Shown here piece after piece: positions 1 to 6,664 of a DNA stretch of 8,055 nucleotides. This DNA comes from an uncultured Clostridia bacterium. Lineage in GTDB: Bacteria > Bacillota > Clostridia > TANB77 > UBA1234. Below the pieces are notes generated by a model that searched no databases, had not been told where the DNA came from, and saw only the letters and a list, made by a program, of their open reading frames with translations. The translations under genes were made by a program, and so were the position numbers. The stretch's first letter is position 1. Every line of letters begins with the position of its first letter. Location: contig CANQLS010000067.1 of assembly GCA_947624765.1 (NCBI GenBank), positions 1-8,055 on the forward strand, in the 5' to 3' direction.

Positions 1-1342
1 CATCACATTTATGACATTTTACTACATATCCACAATCTCTACATATAACAAAAGTAGAATAACCTCTTCTATTCAAAAATAACATAGTTTGCTCTTTATT
101 TGCCAAATTTCGCTGAATTTCCTCATACAATTTTCGGCTAAAAACAGTTTTATTACCATTAGCCAACTCATCACGCAAATCCACAATTTCTACATCTGGC
201 AAACTAGCATTAGAAACACGATGATTTAACTCTAATAATTGCATATCACCATTTTGCGTTTCATAATAACTTCGTATATCTGGTGTAGCACTTCCAAAAA
301 GCACTGGTATATCATATGCTTTTCCAAGTTCCTCTGCCACTTCTTTTGCATCATATCTTGGCGTTGTTTCAGATTTATACGAACTATCATGCTCTTCATC
401 AACAATAATAACACCAATATTATCTAATGGTGCAAAAATAGCACTTCTAGCCCCAATCACAATTTTGCATTTTCCCTCTTGAATTTTCTTCCATTCATCA
501 TATCTTTCGCCAATAGATAAACGACTATGCAAAATCGCAATACAATCACCAAACCTAGCTAAAAATCGATTTGTGATTTGTGGAGTTAAAGAAATCTCAG
601 GCACAAGCACCATCGCATTTTTCCCTTCTAAAATAACCTTTTCAATTAATTGCAAATAAACTTCTGTCTTTCCACTTCCAGTAATACCATGCAATAAATA
701 CTTTTTAAAACTATGAATATTAATTGCATTTAATACTGCTTTTTGTTCCTCAGTTAAAGCAAAAGGAACTGTTCGTTCAATCTCTTTATTTGCAAAAGGA
801 TTTCTTCTAACTTCAACATCTTGCAATCTAACAATACCATTTTTCTCTAGTGTTTTTAAAACAGCTGAAGTTGTATCTGTAAATAATAAAAGTTCCGAAA
901 CAGGCACTTCATCATTATCCTCTAAAAATGAAACAATCCTTTTTTGTTTATCCGACTTAAAAGCATTCAAATCAACATCATCTACAAGCGAAGCCCACTT
1001 TTCTTTTTTTGGCTTTACCTTTCCTAATTGATTTTGTGTTCCTGGCGGAACCAATAGTTTAAGTGTATCCGATAAGTTACAAAAATATCTATGAGCCATC
1101 CATTTAGCTAATCTTAATCTTTCTGCATCAAAAGCTACATCAACTACTTCAGCAATATCCTTGCATTTAAATTCAGAATTATCTTTTAACCCTATAACAT
1201 AACCTATCTCTAATTTCTTTCTAGCCGCAAACGGAACCAAAACACGATTACCAATAGAAACAGATAATCCGTCAGGAATGTGGTAATCAAAAGTTCTATT
1301 CAAATCACTTGTAGACGAATTCATAATAATTTCTGCAAACAT
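1..1342 (-). CDS. priA: Primosomal protein N' (PriA replication-restart helicase), 3' part outside window
   Basis: PriA is the superfamily 2 DNA helicase that recognises stalled forks and D-loops and starts reloading of the replicative helicase. I translated 447 codons with no interruption. The start ATG has GGAGG six bases upstream. Residues about 1-100 match the N-terminal 3'-OH-binding region (MFAEIIMNSSTSDLNRTFDY). The Walker A box GITGSGKT is at 219-226 followed by EVYL, the DEEH box is at 315-318, and the GSATPD motif starts at 350. The first zinc-binding cysteines are C434, C437, C443 and C446, in the pattern CRDCGYVVKCHKC that is typical of PriA. The window ends there, so the rest of the zinc region and the last helicase motifs (perhaps 280 residues, from usual family length) are missing. 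No in-frame CGG codon was seen. The gene has its own promoter after the sigma gene terminator. The identification is secure. Confidence 0.96.
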   Translation of the reverse strand, partial: MFAEIIMNSSTSDLNRTFDYHIPDGLSVSIGNRVLVPFAARKKLEIGYVIGLKDNSEFKCKDIAEVVDVAFDAERLRLAKWMAHRYFCNLSDTLKLLVPPGTQNQLGKVKPKKEKWASLVDDVDLNAFKSDKQKRIVSFLEDNDEVPVSELLLFTDTTSAVLKTLEKNGIVRLQDVEVRRNPFANKEIERTVPFALTEEQKAVLNAINIHSFKKYLLHGITGSGKTEVYLQLIEKVILEGKNAMVLVPEISLTPQITNRFLARFGDCIAILHSRLSIGERYDEWKKIQEGKCKIVIGARSAIFAPLDNIGVIIVDEEHDSSYKSETTPRYDAKEVAEELGKAYDIPVLFGSATPDIRSYYETQNGDMQLLELNHRVSNASLPDVEIVDLRDELANGNKTVFSRKLYEEIQRNLANKEQTMLFLNRRGYSTFVICRDCGYVVKCHKCD

Positions 1343-1387
1343 AAATATCCTCCAAACATTGAGTCAATAGTCAACATATCTGCTTAT

Positions 1388-1416
1388 AGCATACTAAAAT
1401 CCCAATTAAAAGTCAA
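1388..1416 (-). promoter_or_regulatory. SigA-type promoter of priA
   Basis: The minus strand reads TTGACT, 17 bases, TATGCT. The -35 box (1411-1416) sits in the U-tract of the upstream gene's terminator, and the -10 box is at 1388-1393. The leader is about 40 nt. It contains TTGACTATTGACTCAA, a short repeated and partly palindromic run that could be an operator but is too short to claim. Confidence 0.7.
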
Positions 1417-1418
1417 AC

Positions 1419-1454
1419 AAAAGAGATACGAACTTTTAAATTCGTACCTCTTTT
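1419..1454 (-). terminator. Rho-independent terminator of the sigma factor gene
   Basis: A 14-pair stem (1419-1432 with 1441-1454) closes an 8-base loop, and a U-rich run (UUUUGUUUGACUUUU) follows on the minus strand. The single non-Watson-Crick position is G-U when read on the minus strand but A-C on the plus strand, so the hairpin is built for minus-strand transcripts. It starts six bases after the stop codon. Confidence 0.88.
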
Positions 1455-1460
1455 TCCCTT

Positions 1461-2285
1461 TCAAATCGTCGCTTCTTTGTTCAGAAGAGTATCAACATCG
1501 TAATCGTACTCTTCTAGTTCATTGATGAGCATTACTAAAAATTTGAATGCCCGCTCATCTCTAGGCATCCTAATTACTACTTCTTTTTCAGAAATAGTAA
1601 TATGACACTTCAATTCTTTCGCCTTTTGCAGCATGTGCAAAAGCGACCACTTACAGTGTTGGGTTTCATTTATAACTAACTGATATTCACTATCGTTAGT
1701 CATAAACGTCATACTATTGTTGCTTTGCGACTTTTGAGCTTGCACTCCTCCAATGGCTTCTTTCGCCCTTAAGAGAACCTTTGAAACAGCTGATTGGCTT
1801 ACGCCAAAAATATTGGCGATATCGGTTTGGTTTATACCCAAAGCCGTTAGCAAAAGCGCTATGCAATGCTTACTAGGGCATACATTGAGTATGTCCGTAA
1901 TCGTTGCATCAAGGAGATTTCTCTCCTCGATTTTCTCTTCAAAACAAGAATCCCTATCTGGGATAATGTCTTGAAGCGTCGCATATCCGGTATCAAACGG
2001 TAGCGGAGCATCAAGCGACACTGCTTGACGGTCCGCCTTCCGAATTACTGCACGACTTTTCCGCAATTCATGCATTATTGTATTTTGCATAACACGAACT
2101 GCAAAAGTCGAAAACGCATACCCTTTTTCAGGTTCATATCTGTAGGCCGCTTTTAGCAGCCCCAGCTTGGCAATTGATTTTATATCCTCTTCTTCAATGC
2201 CACAGTCTAGATAGCTTTTCGCAACGAAGTTCGCTAATTTCAGATTATCTTCCAAGAGTTTTTCCACGCTTTCAGGCATATCCAT
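1461..2285 (-). CDS. Sigma-70 family alternative sigma factor, sporulation-sigma-like, with unknown C-terminal domain
   Basis: The 274-residue protein should bind core RNA polymerase and redirect it to a special promoter set. Residues about 13-80 form sigma region 2 (DNLKLANFVAKSY, EPEKGYAFSTFA, IMHELRKSR); the IMHELR part resembles the sporulation sigmas E, F, G and K. SLDAPL and LQDIIPD at 90-110 are typical linker motifs. Residues about 135-178 form region 4, with a helix-turn-helix at about 151-172 (INQTDIANIFGVSQSAVSKV). A Gln/Ser/Asn-rich linker (183-191) leads to an 80-residue C-terminal domain with two beta-like stretches and an acidic helix that I do not recognise. The start ATG has GGAGG nine bases upstream and is preferred over M3. 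GC is about 44% over lines counted by hand, against about 33-35% for neighbours, which hints at a different history. Three Arg codons are CGG (R75, R82, R245) and are read normally. Family is certain; regulon unknown. Confidence 0.9.
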   Translation of the reverse strand: MDMPESVEKLLEDNLKLANFVAKSYLDCGIEEEDIKSIAKLGLLKAAYRYEPEKGYAFSTFAVRVMQNTIMHELRKSRAVIRKADRQAVSLDAPLPFDTGYATLQDIIPDRDSCFEEKIEERNLLDATITDILNVCPSKHCIALLLTALGINQTDIANIFGVSQSAVSKVLLRAKEAIGGVQAQKSQSNNSMTFMTNDSEYQLVINETQHCKWSLLHMLQKAKELKCHITISEKEVVIRMPRDERAFKFLVMLINELEEYDYDVDTLLNKEATI

Positions 2286-2345
2286 GTTGTCTTTCCTCCA
2301 TTTTTCTTTTTTAATGAGTTTTGTTACCGTTGTCGCCTTGAAATC

Positions 2346-2368
2346 CTAAACCATGCCAATCTCCTCCC
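2346..2368 (-). promoter_or_regulatory. Strong ribosome site with two-codon ORF (ATG GTT TAG) in the sigma gene leader
   Basis: On the minus strand GGGAGGAG (2361-2368) is followed after six bases by ATG GTT TAG. This is the best ribosome site in the leader. The ATG is in the same frame as the sigma gene start 69 bases downstream, and apart from the TAG no stop lies between them. It may be a minimal leader ORF that affects translation of the sigma gene, or the old start of a longer protein now cut by an amber codon. I cannot decide from sequence alone. Confidence 0.45.
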
Positions 2369-2413
2369 ACAAAATTATTTGTATGGATATAGATTTCTCT
2401 ATTTTCCAAACCT

Positions 2414-2442
2414 ATTTTATCACATTTACATAATACTTGCAA
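2414..2442 (-). promoter_or_regulatory. SigA-type promoter of the sigma factor gene
   Basis: The minus strand reads TTGCAA, 17 bases, TAAAAT, beginning eight bases after the groEL stop. The transcript leader would be about 120 nt. It holds a small hairpin with a GAAA loop (ATAGA/TCTAT, 2389-2402) and the two-codon ORF. Confidence 0.65.
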
Positions 2443-2449
2443 CTACTTT

Positions 2450-4087
2450 TTAATACATACCTTCCATTCCGCCTGGCATTTGGGCATGATCATTACAGCC
2501 ACAACTGTTTTTCTCTTTCTTATCAGCAACTAAACTTTCTGTTGTCAATACCATAGCAGCAACACTTGCTGCATTTTGAAGAGCGCTTCTAGTTACTTTT
2601 GTTGGATCAATAATTCCCTCTTTCTTCATATCAACATACTTTTCATTTAATGCATCAAATCCAACACCAACAGGACTTTGCTTTACTTTATCTAAAATAA
2701 TACTTCCTTCCAAACCGGCATTAAATGCAATTTGCTTTACTGGTTCTTCCAATGCTTTTAGGACAGTCTTTACACCAGTTCTTTCATCGCCCTCTGTTTC
2801 ATCAAGCAATTTCTCTACAGTTGGAATTGCATTAACATACGCTGTACCACCGCCAGCTACAATACCTTCCTCAACAGCAGCTCTAGTAGCAGAAAGAGCA
2901 TCTTCAATTCTTAATTTTCTTTCCTTCATTTCTGTTTCAGTAGCAGCACCTACTTCGATAACAGCAACACCACCAACTAGTTTTGCAAGTCTTTCTTGTA
3001 ATTTTTCTTTATCAAATTCAGACTCTGTTTTCTCTAACTCATTTCTAATTTGTTTTACTCTTTGATTAATTGCTTCCTTATCACCAGCACCATCTACAAT
3101 TATAGTATTTTCCTTTTCAACCTTAACTTGTCTTGCTCTACCTAATTGTGTTAATTGTACATCTTTCAATTCCAATCCTAACTCTTCTGTAATAACTTCA
3201 CCACCAGTTAACGTTGCAATATCTTGAAGCATTTCTTTTCTTCTATCACCAAAGCCAGGAGCTTTCATAGCAACGCATTGGAATGTTCCCCTCAATTTAT
3301 TAAGTACAAGTGTTGTAAGAGCATCACCCTCAACATCATCAGCAATAATAACAAATCTCTTTCCTTGTTGTACAATTTGTTCCAAAATCGGTAAAATTTC
3401 TTGAATATTAGAAATCTTTTTATCAGTAATCAAAATATATGGATCATCCATAATAGCTTCCATTTTATCAGTATCAGTAACCATGTATGGAGAAATATAT
3501 CCTCTATCAAATTGCATACCTTCTACAACACTCAAATTTGTACCCATAGTTTTAGATTCTTCAATAGTAATAACACCGTCATTTGAAACTTTTTCCATTG
3601 CATCAGCAATTAAATTACCAATATTCTCATCATTTGCCGAAATAGATGCAACTCTTGCAATATCTTCTTTACCATTTATTTTTGTACTATTTTCTTTAAT
3701 AGCATTTACTGCTACATCAATTGCTTTTTCAATACCTTTTCTCATTATCATTGGATTAGCACCAGCAGCTACATTTTTAATTCCCTCATGTATCATTGCT
3801 TGTGCAAGCACAGTAGCAGTAGTAGTTCCATCACCAGCAACATCATTAGTTTTTGTAGAAACTTCTTTTACTAATTGTGCTCCCATATTTTCAAAAGGAT
3901 CTTCCAACTCTATTTCTTTCGCAATTGTAACACCATCGTTAGTAATTAATGGCGTTCCAAACTTTTTATCCAATACAACATTTCTGCCCTTTGGACCAAG
4001 TGTTACTTTTACAGTATTAGCAAGTTCATTAATACCTTTTTCTAAAGCCTTTCTGGCATCTTCTCCATAAATAACTTCTTTTGACAT
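2450..4087 (-). CDS. groEL: 60 kDa chaperonin GroEL
   Basis: GroEL is the cytoplasmic two-ring ATP-dependent folding chamber that works with the GroES lid. The 545-residue length is normal for the family (E. coli 548). Clear marks are the N-terminal MSKEVIYGEDARKAL, the nucleotide-binding TLGPKGRNVVLD at 29-40, and GDGTTT at 85-90, whose Asp86 corresponds to the ATPase Asp87 of E. coli. The apical-domain run GFGDRRKEMLQDIA and the equatorial VEEGIVAGGGTAY are also present. The tail ends in MPGGMEGMY, a short form of the usual Gly-Met tail, preceded by SCGCNDH with two cysteines. The ATG has GGGAG eight bases upstream. The gene lies 32 bases after groES and is in the same transcript under CIRCE control. 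No terminator is visible downstream, so transcripts may run into the sigma gene. Confidence 0.99.
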   Translation of the reverse strand: MSKEVIYGEDARKALEKGINELANTVKVTLGPKGRNVVLDKKFGTPLITNDGVTIAKEIELEDPFENMGAQLVKEVSTKTNDVAGDGTTTATVLAQAMIHEGIKNVAAGANPMIMRKGIEKAIDVAVNAIKENSTKINGKEDIARVASISANDENIGNLIADAMEKVSNDGVITIEESKTMGTNLSVVEGMQFDRGYISPYMVTDTDKMEAIMDDPYILITDKKISNIQEILPILEQIVQQGKRFVIIADDVEGDALTTLVLNKLRGTFQCVAMKAPGFGDRRKEMLQDIATLTGGEVITEELGLELKDVQLTQLGRARQVKVEKENTIIVDGAGDKEAINQRVKQIRNELEKTESEFDKEKLQERLAKLVGGVAVIEVGAATETEMKERKLRIEDALSATRAAVEEGIVAGGGTAYVNAIPTVEKLLDETEGDERTGVKTVLKALEEPVKQIAFNAGLEGSIILDKVKQSPVGVGFDALNEKYVDMKKEGIIDPTKVTRSALQNAASVAAMVLTTESLVADKKEKNSCGCNDHAQMPGGMEGMY

Positions 4088-4119
4088 AAAATTATCTCCC
4101 TTCTCATTACAAATCTAAA

Positions 4120-4404
4120 CTAACCTTCGATAACACCAAGAATATCATTTTGTCTTACAACAATATATTCTTCGCCATCCACTTTAACTTCTGTACCAGC
4201 ATACTTTGCAAAAATAACTTTATCATTTACCTTTACCTGCATTGTTACTTCTTTTCCATCTATCATTCCACCTGGTCCTACTGCAACAACTATTGCTACT
4301 TGTGGTTTTTCTTTTGAATTTGCGGCCAACACGATTCCGCTTTTCGTTGTTTCTTCATTTTCTACCATTTTTAATACAACTCTGTCTTGTAATGGTTTAA
4401 TCAT
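4120..4404 (-). CDS. groES: 10 kDa co-chaperonin GroES
   Basis: GroES forms the seven-subunit lid of the GroEL chamber. The protein has 94 residues, normal for the family, and starts MIKPLQDRVVLK. The mobile loop (about residues 16-30, EETTKSGIVLAANS) carries the I-V-L tripeptide that contacts GroEL. The C-terminal half (VIFAKYAGTEVK, EYIVVRQNDILGVIE) is canonical. The start is the ATG at 4404, because AAGGAGGT lies just upstream and family members begin here. An in-frame ATG at 4458 would start inside the CIRCE operator and is wrong. It is the first gene of the groES-groEL operon. Confidence 0.98.
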   Translation of the reverse strand: MIKPLQDRVVLKMVENEETTKSGIVLAANSKEKPQVAIVVAVGPGGMIDGKEVTMQVKVNDKVIFAKYAGTEVKVDGEEYIVVRQNDILGVIEG

Positions 4405-4444
4405 AAAAAAGACCTCCTTCAAAATATTACATAAAAAAACATAA

Positions 4445-4471
4445 TTAGCACTCTTCACTTTCGAGTGCTAA
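4445..4471. promoter_or_regulatory. CIRCE operator (HrcA binding site)
   Basis: The sequence is TTAGCACTC, nine bases, GAGTGCTAA, a perfect match to the CIRCE consensus. It lies just downstream of the -10 box of the groES promoter and upstream of the ribosome site. HrcA is known to bind CIRCE and repress groESL until heat or misfolded protein draws it away. The hrcA gene is not in this window. Confidence 0.97.
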
Positions 4472-4474
4472 TTC

Positions 4475-4503
4475 ATCATATACAATTTTATTAAAATTGT
4501 CAA
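4475..4503 (-). promoter_or_regulatory. Consensus SigA promoter of groES-groEL
   Basis: The minus strand reads TTGACA (4498-4503), 17 bases, TATGAT (4475-4480). The spacing is optimal and the -35 box perfect. Transcription would start at the edge of or inside CIRCE, which fits repression by HrcA. Confidence 0.92.
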
Positions 4504-4512
4504 CAGAAAAAT

Positions 4513-4555
4513 TAAAAAAACACAATGAATTAATAGTTTTACTTCAAAATTGTGT
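4513..4555 (-). terminator. Possible weak terminator before the groESL promoter
   Basis: On the minus strand ACACAAT (4549-4555) can pair with ATTGTGT (4520-4526) around a loop of 22 bases, followed by a run of seven T then AATTTTT. The U-tract is good, but the stem is only seven pairs and AT-rich with a large loop. It could end transcripts from the left repeat-protein gene. Confidence 0.4.
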
Positions 4556-4587
4556 CTGTGTTCATGTAGCGGCGGCCATTGGCCGCC
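4551..4587 (-). repeat. GC-rich palindrome joined to CTACA and CA-rich run
   Basis: A palindrome (4571-4587) with arms GGCGGCCA and TGGCCGCC around one base stands out in AT-rich DNA. Read on the minus strand it is followed directly by GCTACATGAACACAGACACA. The same layout, hairpin then CTACA then CA repeats, occurs at 6747-6784. A 16-codon ORF (4539-4589, MAANGRRYMNTDTILK) runs through it but has no convincing ribosome site, so I do not call it a gene. Function unknown. Confidence 0.5.
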
Positions 4588-4606
4588 ATAAAGAAAATTC
4601 TTTCTT

Positions 4607-4646
4607 TTTGTATAATTTGTTAATGAACTACAAAAAATTATACAAA
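4607..4646. repeat. Perfect 12-bp AT-rich inverted repeat
   Basis: TTTGTATAATTT (4607-4618) and AAATTATACAAA (4635-4646) are exact inverse complements around a 16-base loop. No T-run follows on either strand, so it is a poor terminator. It lies just after the left repeat-protein gene and could be a protein site or an RNA structure. Confidence 0.5.
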
Positions 4647-4668
4647 CTGAATACCAAATCACACACAA

Positions 4669-4819
4669 CTATTCACTAATATTTTCTAAAATCGGATACC
4701 CTGTTTTTTCATCTAACTTCCAGGTTAATAATTCCACAAAATCATCATCTTCTCCATGTTCTGCATTATAAGTTTCAACATAAGTATTCAAAATATCAAC
4801 AAATTTTGTGCTTTGCATA
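4669..4819 (-). repeat. Near-identical 3' end shared with the right copy
   Basis: This stretch and 6954-7104 differ at only about a dozen positions by eye, much less than the coil regions differ, and share the stop codon and flanking ACAACTATTCACTA. This points to recent duplication or gene conversion at the 3' end. Confidence 0.8.
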
Positions 4820-5142
4820 GTTGCCAATGGTAATGATTTTGAGTTCTCATCAATGGATAAAATCCCCCAGCTTTCATCTACGACGCTTGTTCCAGCCGGC
4901 AGATTAAATTCCTCTGGCCAATAACAACTTTCTATATAATGAGTTCCATAACCAGATTTAGCACCCAAAATCCCACCTTTCATATTGATTGCTTCTAATT
5001 CTCCTACTGAATAACAATTGATAATCTTACTAACTTCATTTTGTGTATAACCAAATATACCGCCTATGCCTCCAGTCCTTTTTCCTTTCACATTTCCAAA
5101 ATTACAACAATTAATCAGTATATCCGTTGAAGTTCCACCACC
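4669..5142 (-). CDS. Left copy, C-terminal segment: last coils and conserved tail block
   Basis: The frame from 5142 reads GGGTSTDILINCCNFGNVKG and continues through two more coils into SCYWPEEFNL. It then enters a C-terminal block of about 60 residues (LATMQSTKFVDILNTY, YNAEHGEDDDFVELL, TWKLDEKTGYPILE) and ends at TAG. The block is almost identical in the right copy and looks like a capping or surface-attachment domain. The first possible start inside the segment (GTG at 5091) has no ribosome site, so it is the 3' end of the broken gene. Confidence 0.75.
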   Translation of the reverse strand, partial: GGGTSTDILINCCNFGNVKGKRTGGIGGIFGYTQNEVSKIINCYSVGELEAINMKGGILGAKSGYGTHYIESCYWPEEFNLPAGTSVVDESWGILSIDENSKSLPLATMQSTKFVDILNTYVETYNAEHGEDDDFVELLTWKLDEKTGYPILENISE

Positions 5143-5582
5143 AAAATACCACCCACACTCTCTAGATTTCCTTCTACATTACCATAATTTATACAGTTGA
5201 GTGTCCTTCCCCAATGGTCACCTTCAATTCCTCCAACCTGATCATTTCCACTGATTTTGGCATAATTGATACATTGATTCAATCGATATGTGCAACGTCC
5301 TACAATTCCTCCTGCATAATTTGTTGTACCACTCACTATCCCATAATTTTTACAATTAATTATAGAATGAACAAAACCACCAATTCCACCTACATCCTTA
5401 CTTCCTTTTATTTCTCCGTAATTAATGCAACTTGTCACAAATCCTCCGCTTGCACAAACACCTCCTACCTTTTCAATTCCAACTAAATTACCATAATTTT
5501 GACAATTGTTTACTGTGCCATTATATCCAGTAATTCCTCCAACATTATCTCCAGTCGATTGAATATTAACTCTTGATATACA
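4924..5582 (-). repeat. Eight tandem GLUG-like coils, each starting with Cys
   Basis: Coils of about 23-31 residues follow the pattern C-x-N-Y-G-x-[VI]-x-G-x(3,4)-V-G-G-I-x-G. After bridging the frame breaks, every coil starts with Cys, and a further Cys opens the CYWPEE block. Stacked coils of this kind usually form a beta-solenoid, which would place the cysteines in one column. Confidence 0.8.
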
Positions 5583-5861
5583 ATTCTCCACAGTGCCTCC
5601 TTCTGGCATCGCTGCCACAATGCCAGCGCATAAATCACCAGCACAGATGATTTCTCCTGTTACTTCTAAATTTAAAATTTTAGCCGATGTAAAACGTGGA
5701 AAAGATGCAAATAAGCCACCATCTTTCGGAACATTTTCATATAAATTTTTAATCTTGTTTCCTTTTCCATCAAATATTCCATAAAAATTAGCAATTTGTA
5801 AAAATCCAATGCATCCCTCATCTGTTTTGGTTAACTCTGTTTTTATATCTTCCTCTACTCC
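5145..5861 (-). CDS. Left copy, central GLUG-like repeat segment (no start of its own)
   Basis: Read from 5861 the frame gives GVEEDIKTELTKTDEGCIGF and runs on through YGIFDGKGNKIKNLYENVP and AKILNLEVTGEIICAGDLCAGIV into the repeats. These are the standard lead-in phrases of GLUG proteins, so the coding sense starts well before the first possible in-frame start (GTG at 5618, no ribosome site). After the first lead-in coil come five full NYG-type coils (for example CINYGEIKGSKDVGGIGG). The frame is lost at 5144-5143, where ATTTTGGT lacks one base compared with the expected Ile-Phe/Leu-Gly codons; the shifted frame stops at 5115. This is the middle of the gene, not a separate one. Confidence 0.7.
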
Positions 5862-6471
5862 GATCCGTATTTAAATCTCCATATTTATCTGTTGTATAAT
5901 CGTTATATGAAAGTATAGATTGAAAATCTAACGACCTCGTTAGTTCTATATACTTTCTATTAAAATTGTTATTCTCTAACCCTAGTTCTGAGTTTCCACC
6001 ATGTGACATTATAGCAATAGCAACCAAGTCTTCGATGCAATTAATTTGAAATGGCTTATCTTCACTTCCATCATATTTTCCATTCTTCGTAATATCTCCT
6101 GCATATTCATCTTCTATTGAATAAACTGGTCCTTCTATTATTCCATCTTTATCCACAAGATAATATCTTTCACTTTTCTTAAATTGCACTGCTAAATTGT
6201 CGCTATCTTCAAACACATAAGTTTCGTCTATTCCTGCAATGTTATCAATTGCTTTGCCTAATGTTTCTTCATTAAAACTATTAATTCCTTTCTTAGCTTG
6301 TACAACTCCAGCGCTAACTATTTCTTTTTCATTCGATATCTCCTGTAATATCTTCGCTTCCCTTGCCTTCTCAACTACTCCATTTACGCCGAAAATAGTA
6401 ATCACTGCTAAAATTATTATTACAATAATTGTTATAATCAACGCTATCAATGAAATTCCTTTTTGTTTCAT
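5818..6471 (-). CDS. Left copy, N-terminal segment: type IV prepilin-like leader and globular region
   Basis: The segment opens MKQKGISLIALIITIIV followed by IIILAVITIFG, a short basic leader, a Gly5-Ile6 cleavage site and an unbroken hydrophobic helix, as in class III (prepilin) signals. The usual Glu at mature position 5 is Ala here, which is common in clostridial proteins with this ISLIALIITI leader. A charged helix follows (VVEKAREAKILQEISNEKEI). Residues about 138-190 (PFQINCIEDLVAIAIM, KYIELTRSLDF) match the module that usually precedes GLUG repeats. The reading is sound to about residue 203 (NTD); the last 14 residues before the TGA are out of frame. AAAGGA lies nine bases before the ATG. 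A prepilin peptidase and pilus machinery would be needed but are not in the window. Confidence 0.8.
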   Translation of the reverse strand: MKQKGISLIALIITIIVIIILAVITIFGVNGVVEKAREAKILQEISNEKEIVSAGVVQAKKGINSFNEETLGKAIDNIAGIDETYVFEDSDNLAVQFKKSERYYLVDKDGIIEGPVYSIEDEYAGDITKNGKYDGSEDKPFQINCIEDLVAIAIMSHGGNSELGLENNNFNRKYIELTRSLDFQSILSYNDYTTDKYGDLNTDRSRGRYKNRVNQNR

Positions 6472-6535
6472 TTTTTTCGTTCCTTTCTTTTATTTTTTAT
6501 TTAAAGATACTTAATATTTGTGTGTGTACAAGAAC

Positions 6536-6564
6536 ATTCTATCAATATATTCTAACCATTTCAA
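6536..6564 (-). promoter_or_regulatory. SigA-type promoter of the left repeat-protein gene
   Basis: The minus strand reads TTGAAA (6559-6564), 17 bases, TAGAAT (6536-6541). The leader would be about 58 nt and holds TGTACACACACA, a short CA run. AAAGGA (6481-6486) precedes the ATG by nine bases. Confidence 0.65.
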
Positions 6565-6664
6565 TTAGTTTTCTATAAATTTTTTTAAATACGATAAAAA
6601 AACATAATAAACAACAAACAGGAAATGATACTGTAATAATTAGTCGCCAAACTATCGTATGGGC

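Larger units (their letters stand above)
4669..6471 (-). pseudogene. Prepilin-like leader plus GLUG-like repeat protein, left copy, frame broken twice
   Basis: Three open segments read as one protein of about 600 residues if two frame changes are bridged: one +1 near 5862 and one -1 near 5143. No other stop occurs. In order it has a type IV prepilin-like N-terminus, a globular region of about 175 residues, eight Cys-initiated GLUG-like coils, and a conserved C-terminal block ending TGYPILENISE. The expected role, from leader and repeats, is a surface-exposed or pilus-associated beta-solenoid, possibly in adhesion; this is inference. The gene has its own promoter and ribosome site. It is listed as a pseudogene because the frame is broken, but the clean coding sense between breaks leaves sequencing error or recoding open. 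A paralogue lies upstream. Confidence 0.75.

Noticed and set aside
1461..2285. A genome-wide reassignment or obligatory frameshift at CGG
   Set aside because: The sigma gene has CGG at R75, R82 and R245 with conserved in-frame sense on both sides, so CGG alone does not force a shift here, unless that gene is foreign and poorly translated.
3483..4070. 195-codon plus-strand ORF opposite groEL
   Set aside because: It is the antisense shadow of a certain gene, with low-complexity composition and no ribosome site. The other plus-strand ORFs opposite priA, the sigma gene and the repeat genes fail for the same reason.
4405..4458. Longer groES start giving 18 extra residues
   Set aside because: The extension begins inside the CIRCE operator, lacks a ribosome site and has no family support, while the ATG at 4404 has AAGGAGGT and the canonical N-terminus.
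4468..4668. 66-codon minus-strand ORF across the GC palindrome and groES promoter
   Set aside because: It overlaps the promoter and part of CIRCE, has no ribosome site and no recognisable motif.
6591..6658. ACGATA/TATCGT inverted pair in the intergenic region
   Set aside because: Six pairs about 56 bases apart in AT-rich DNA are expected by chance.
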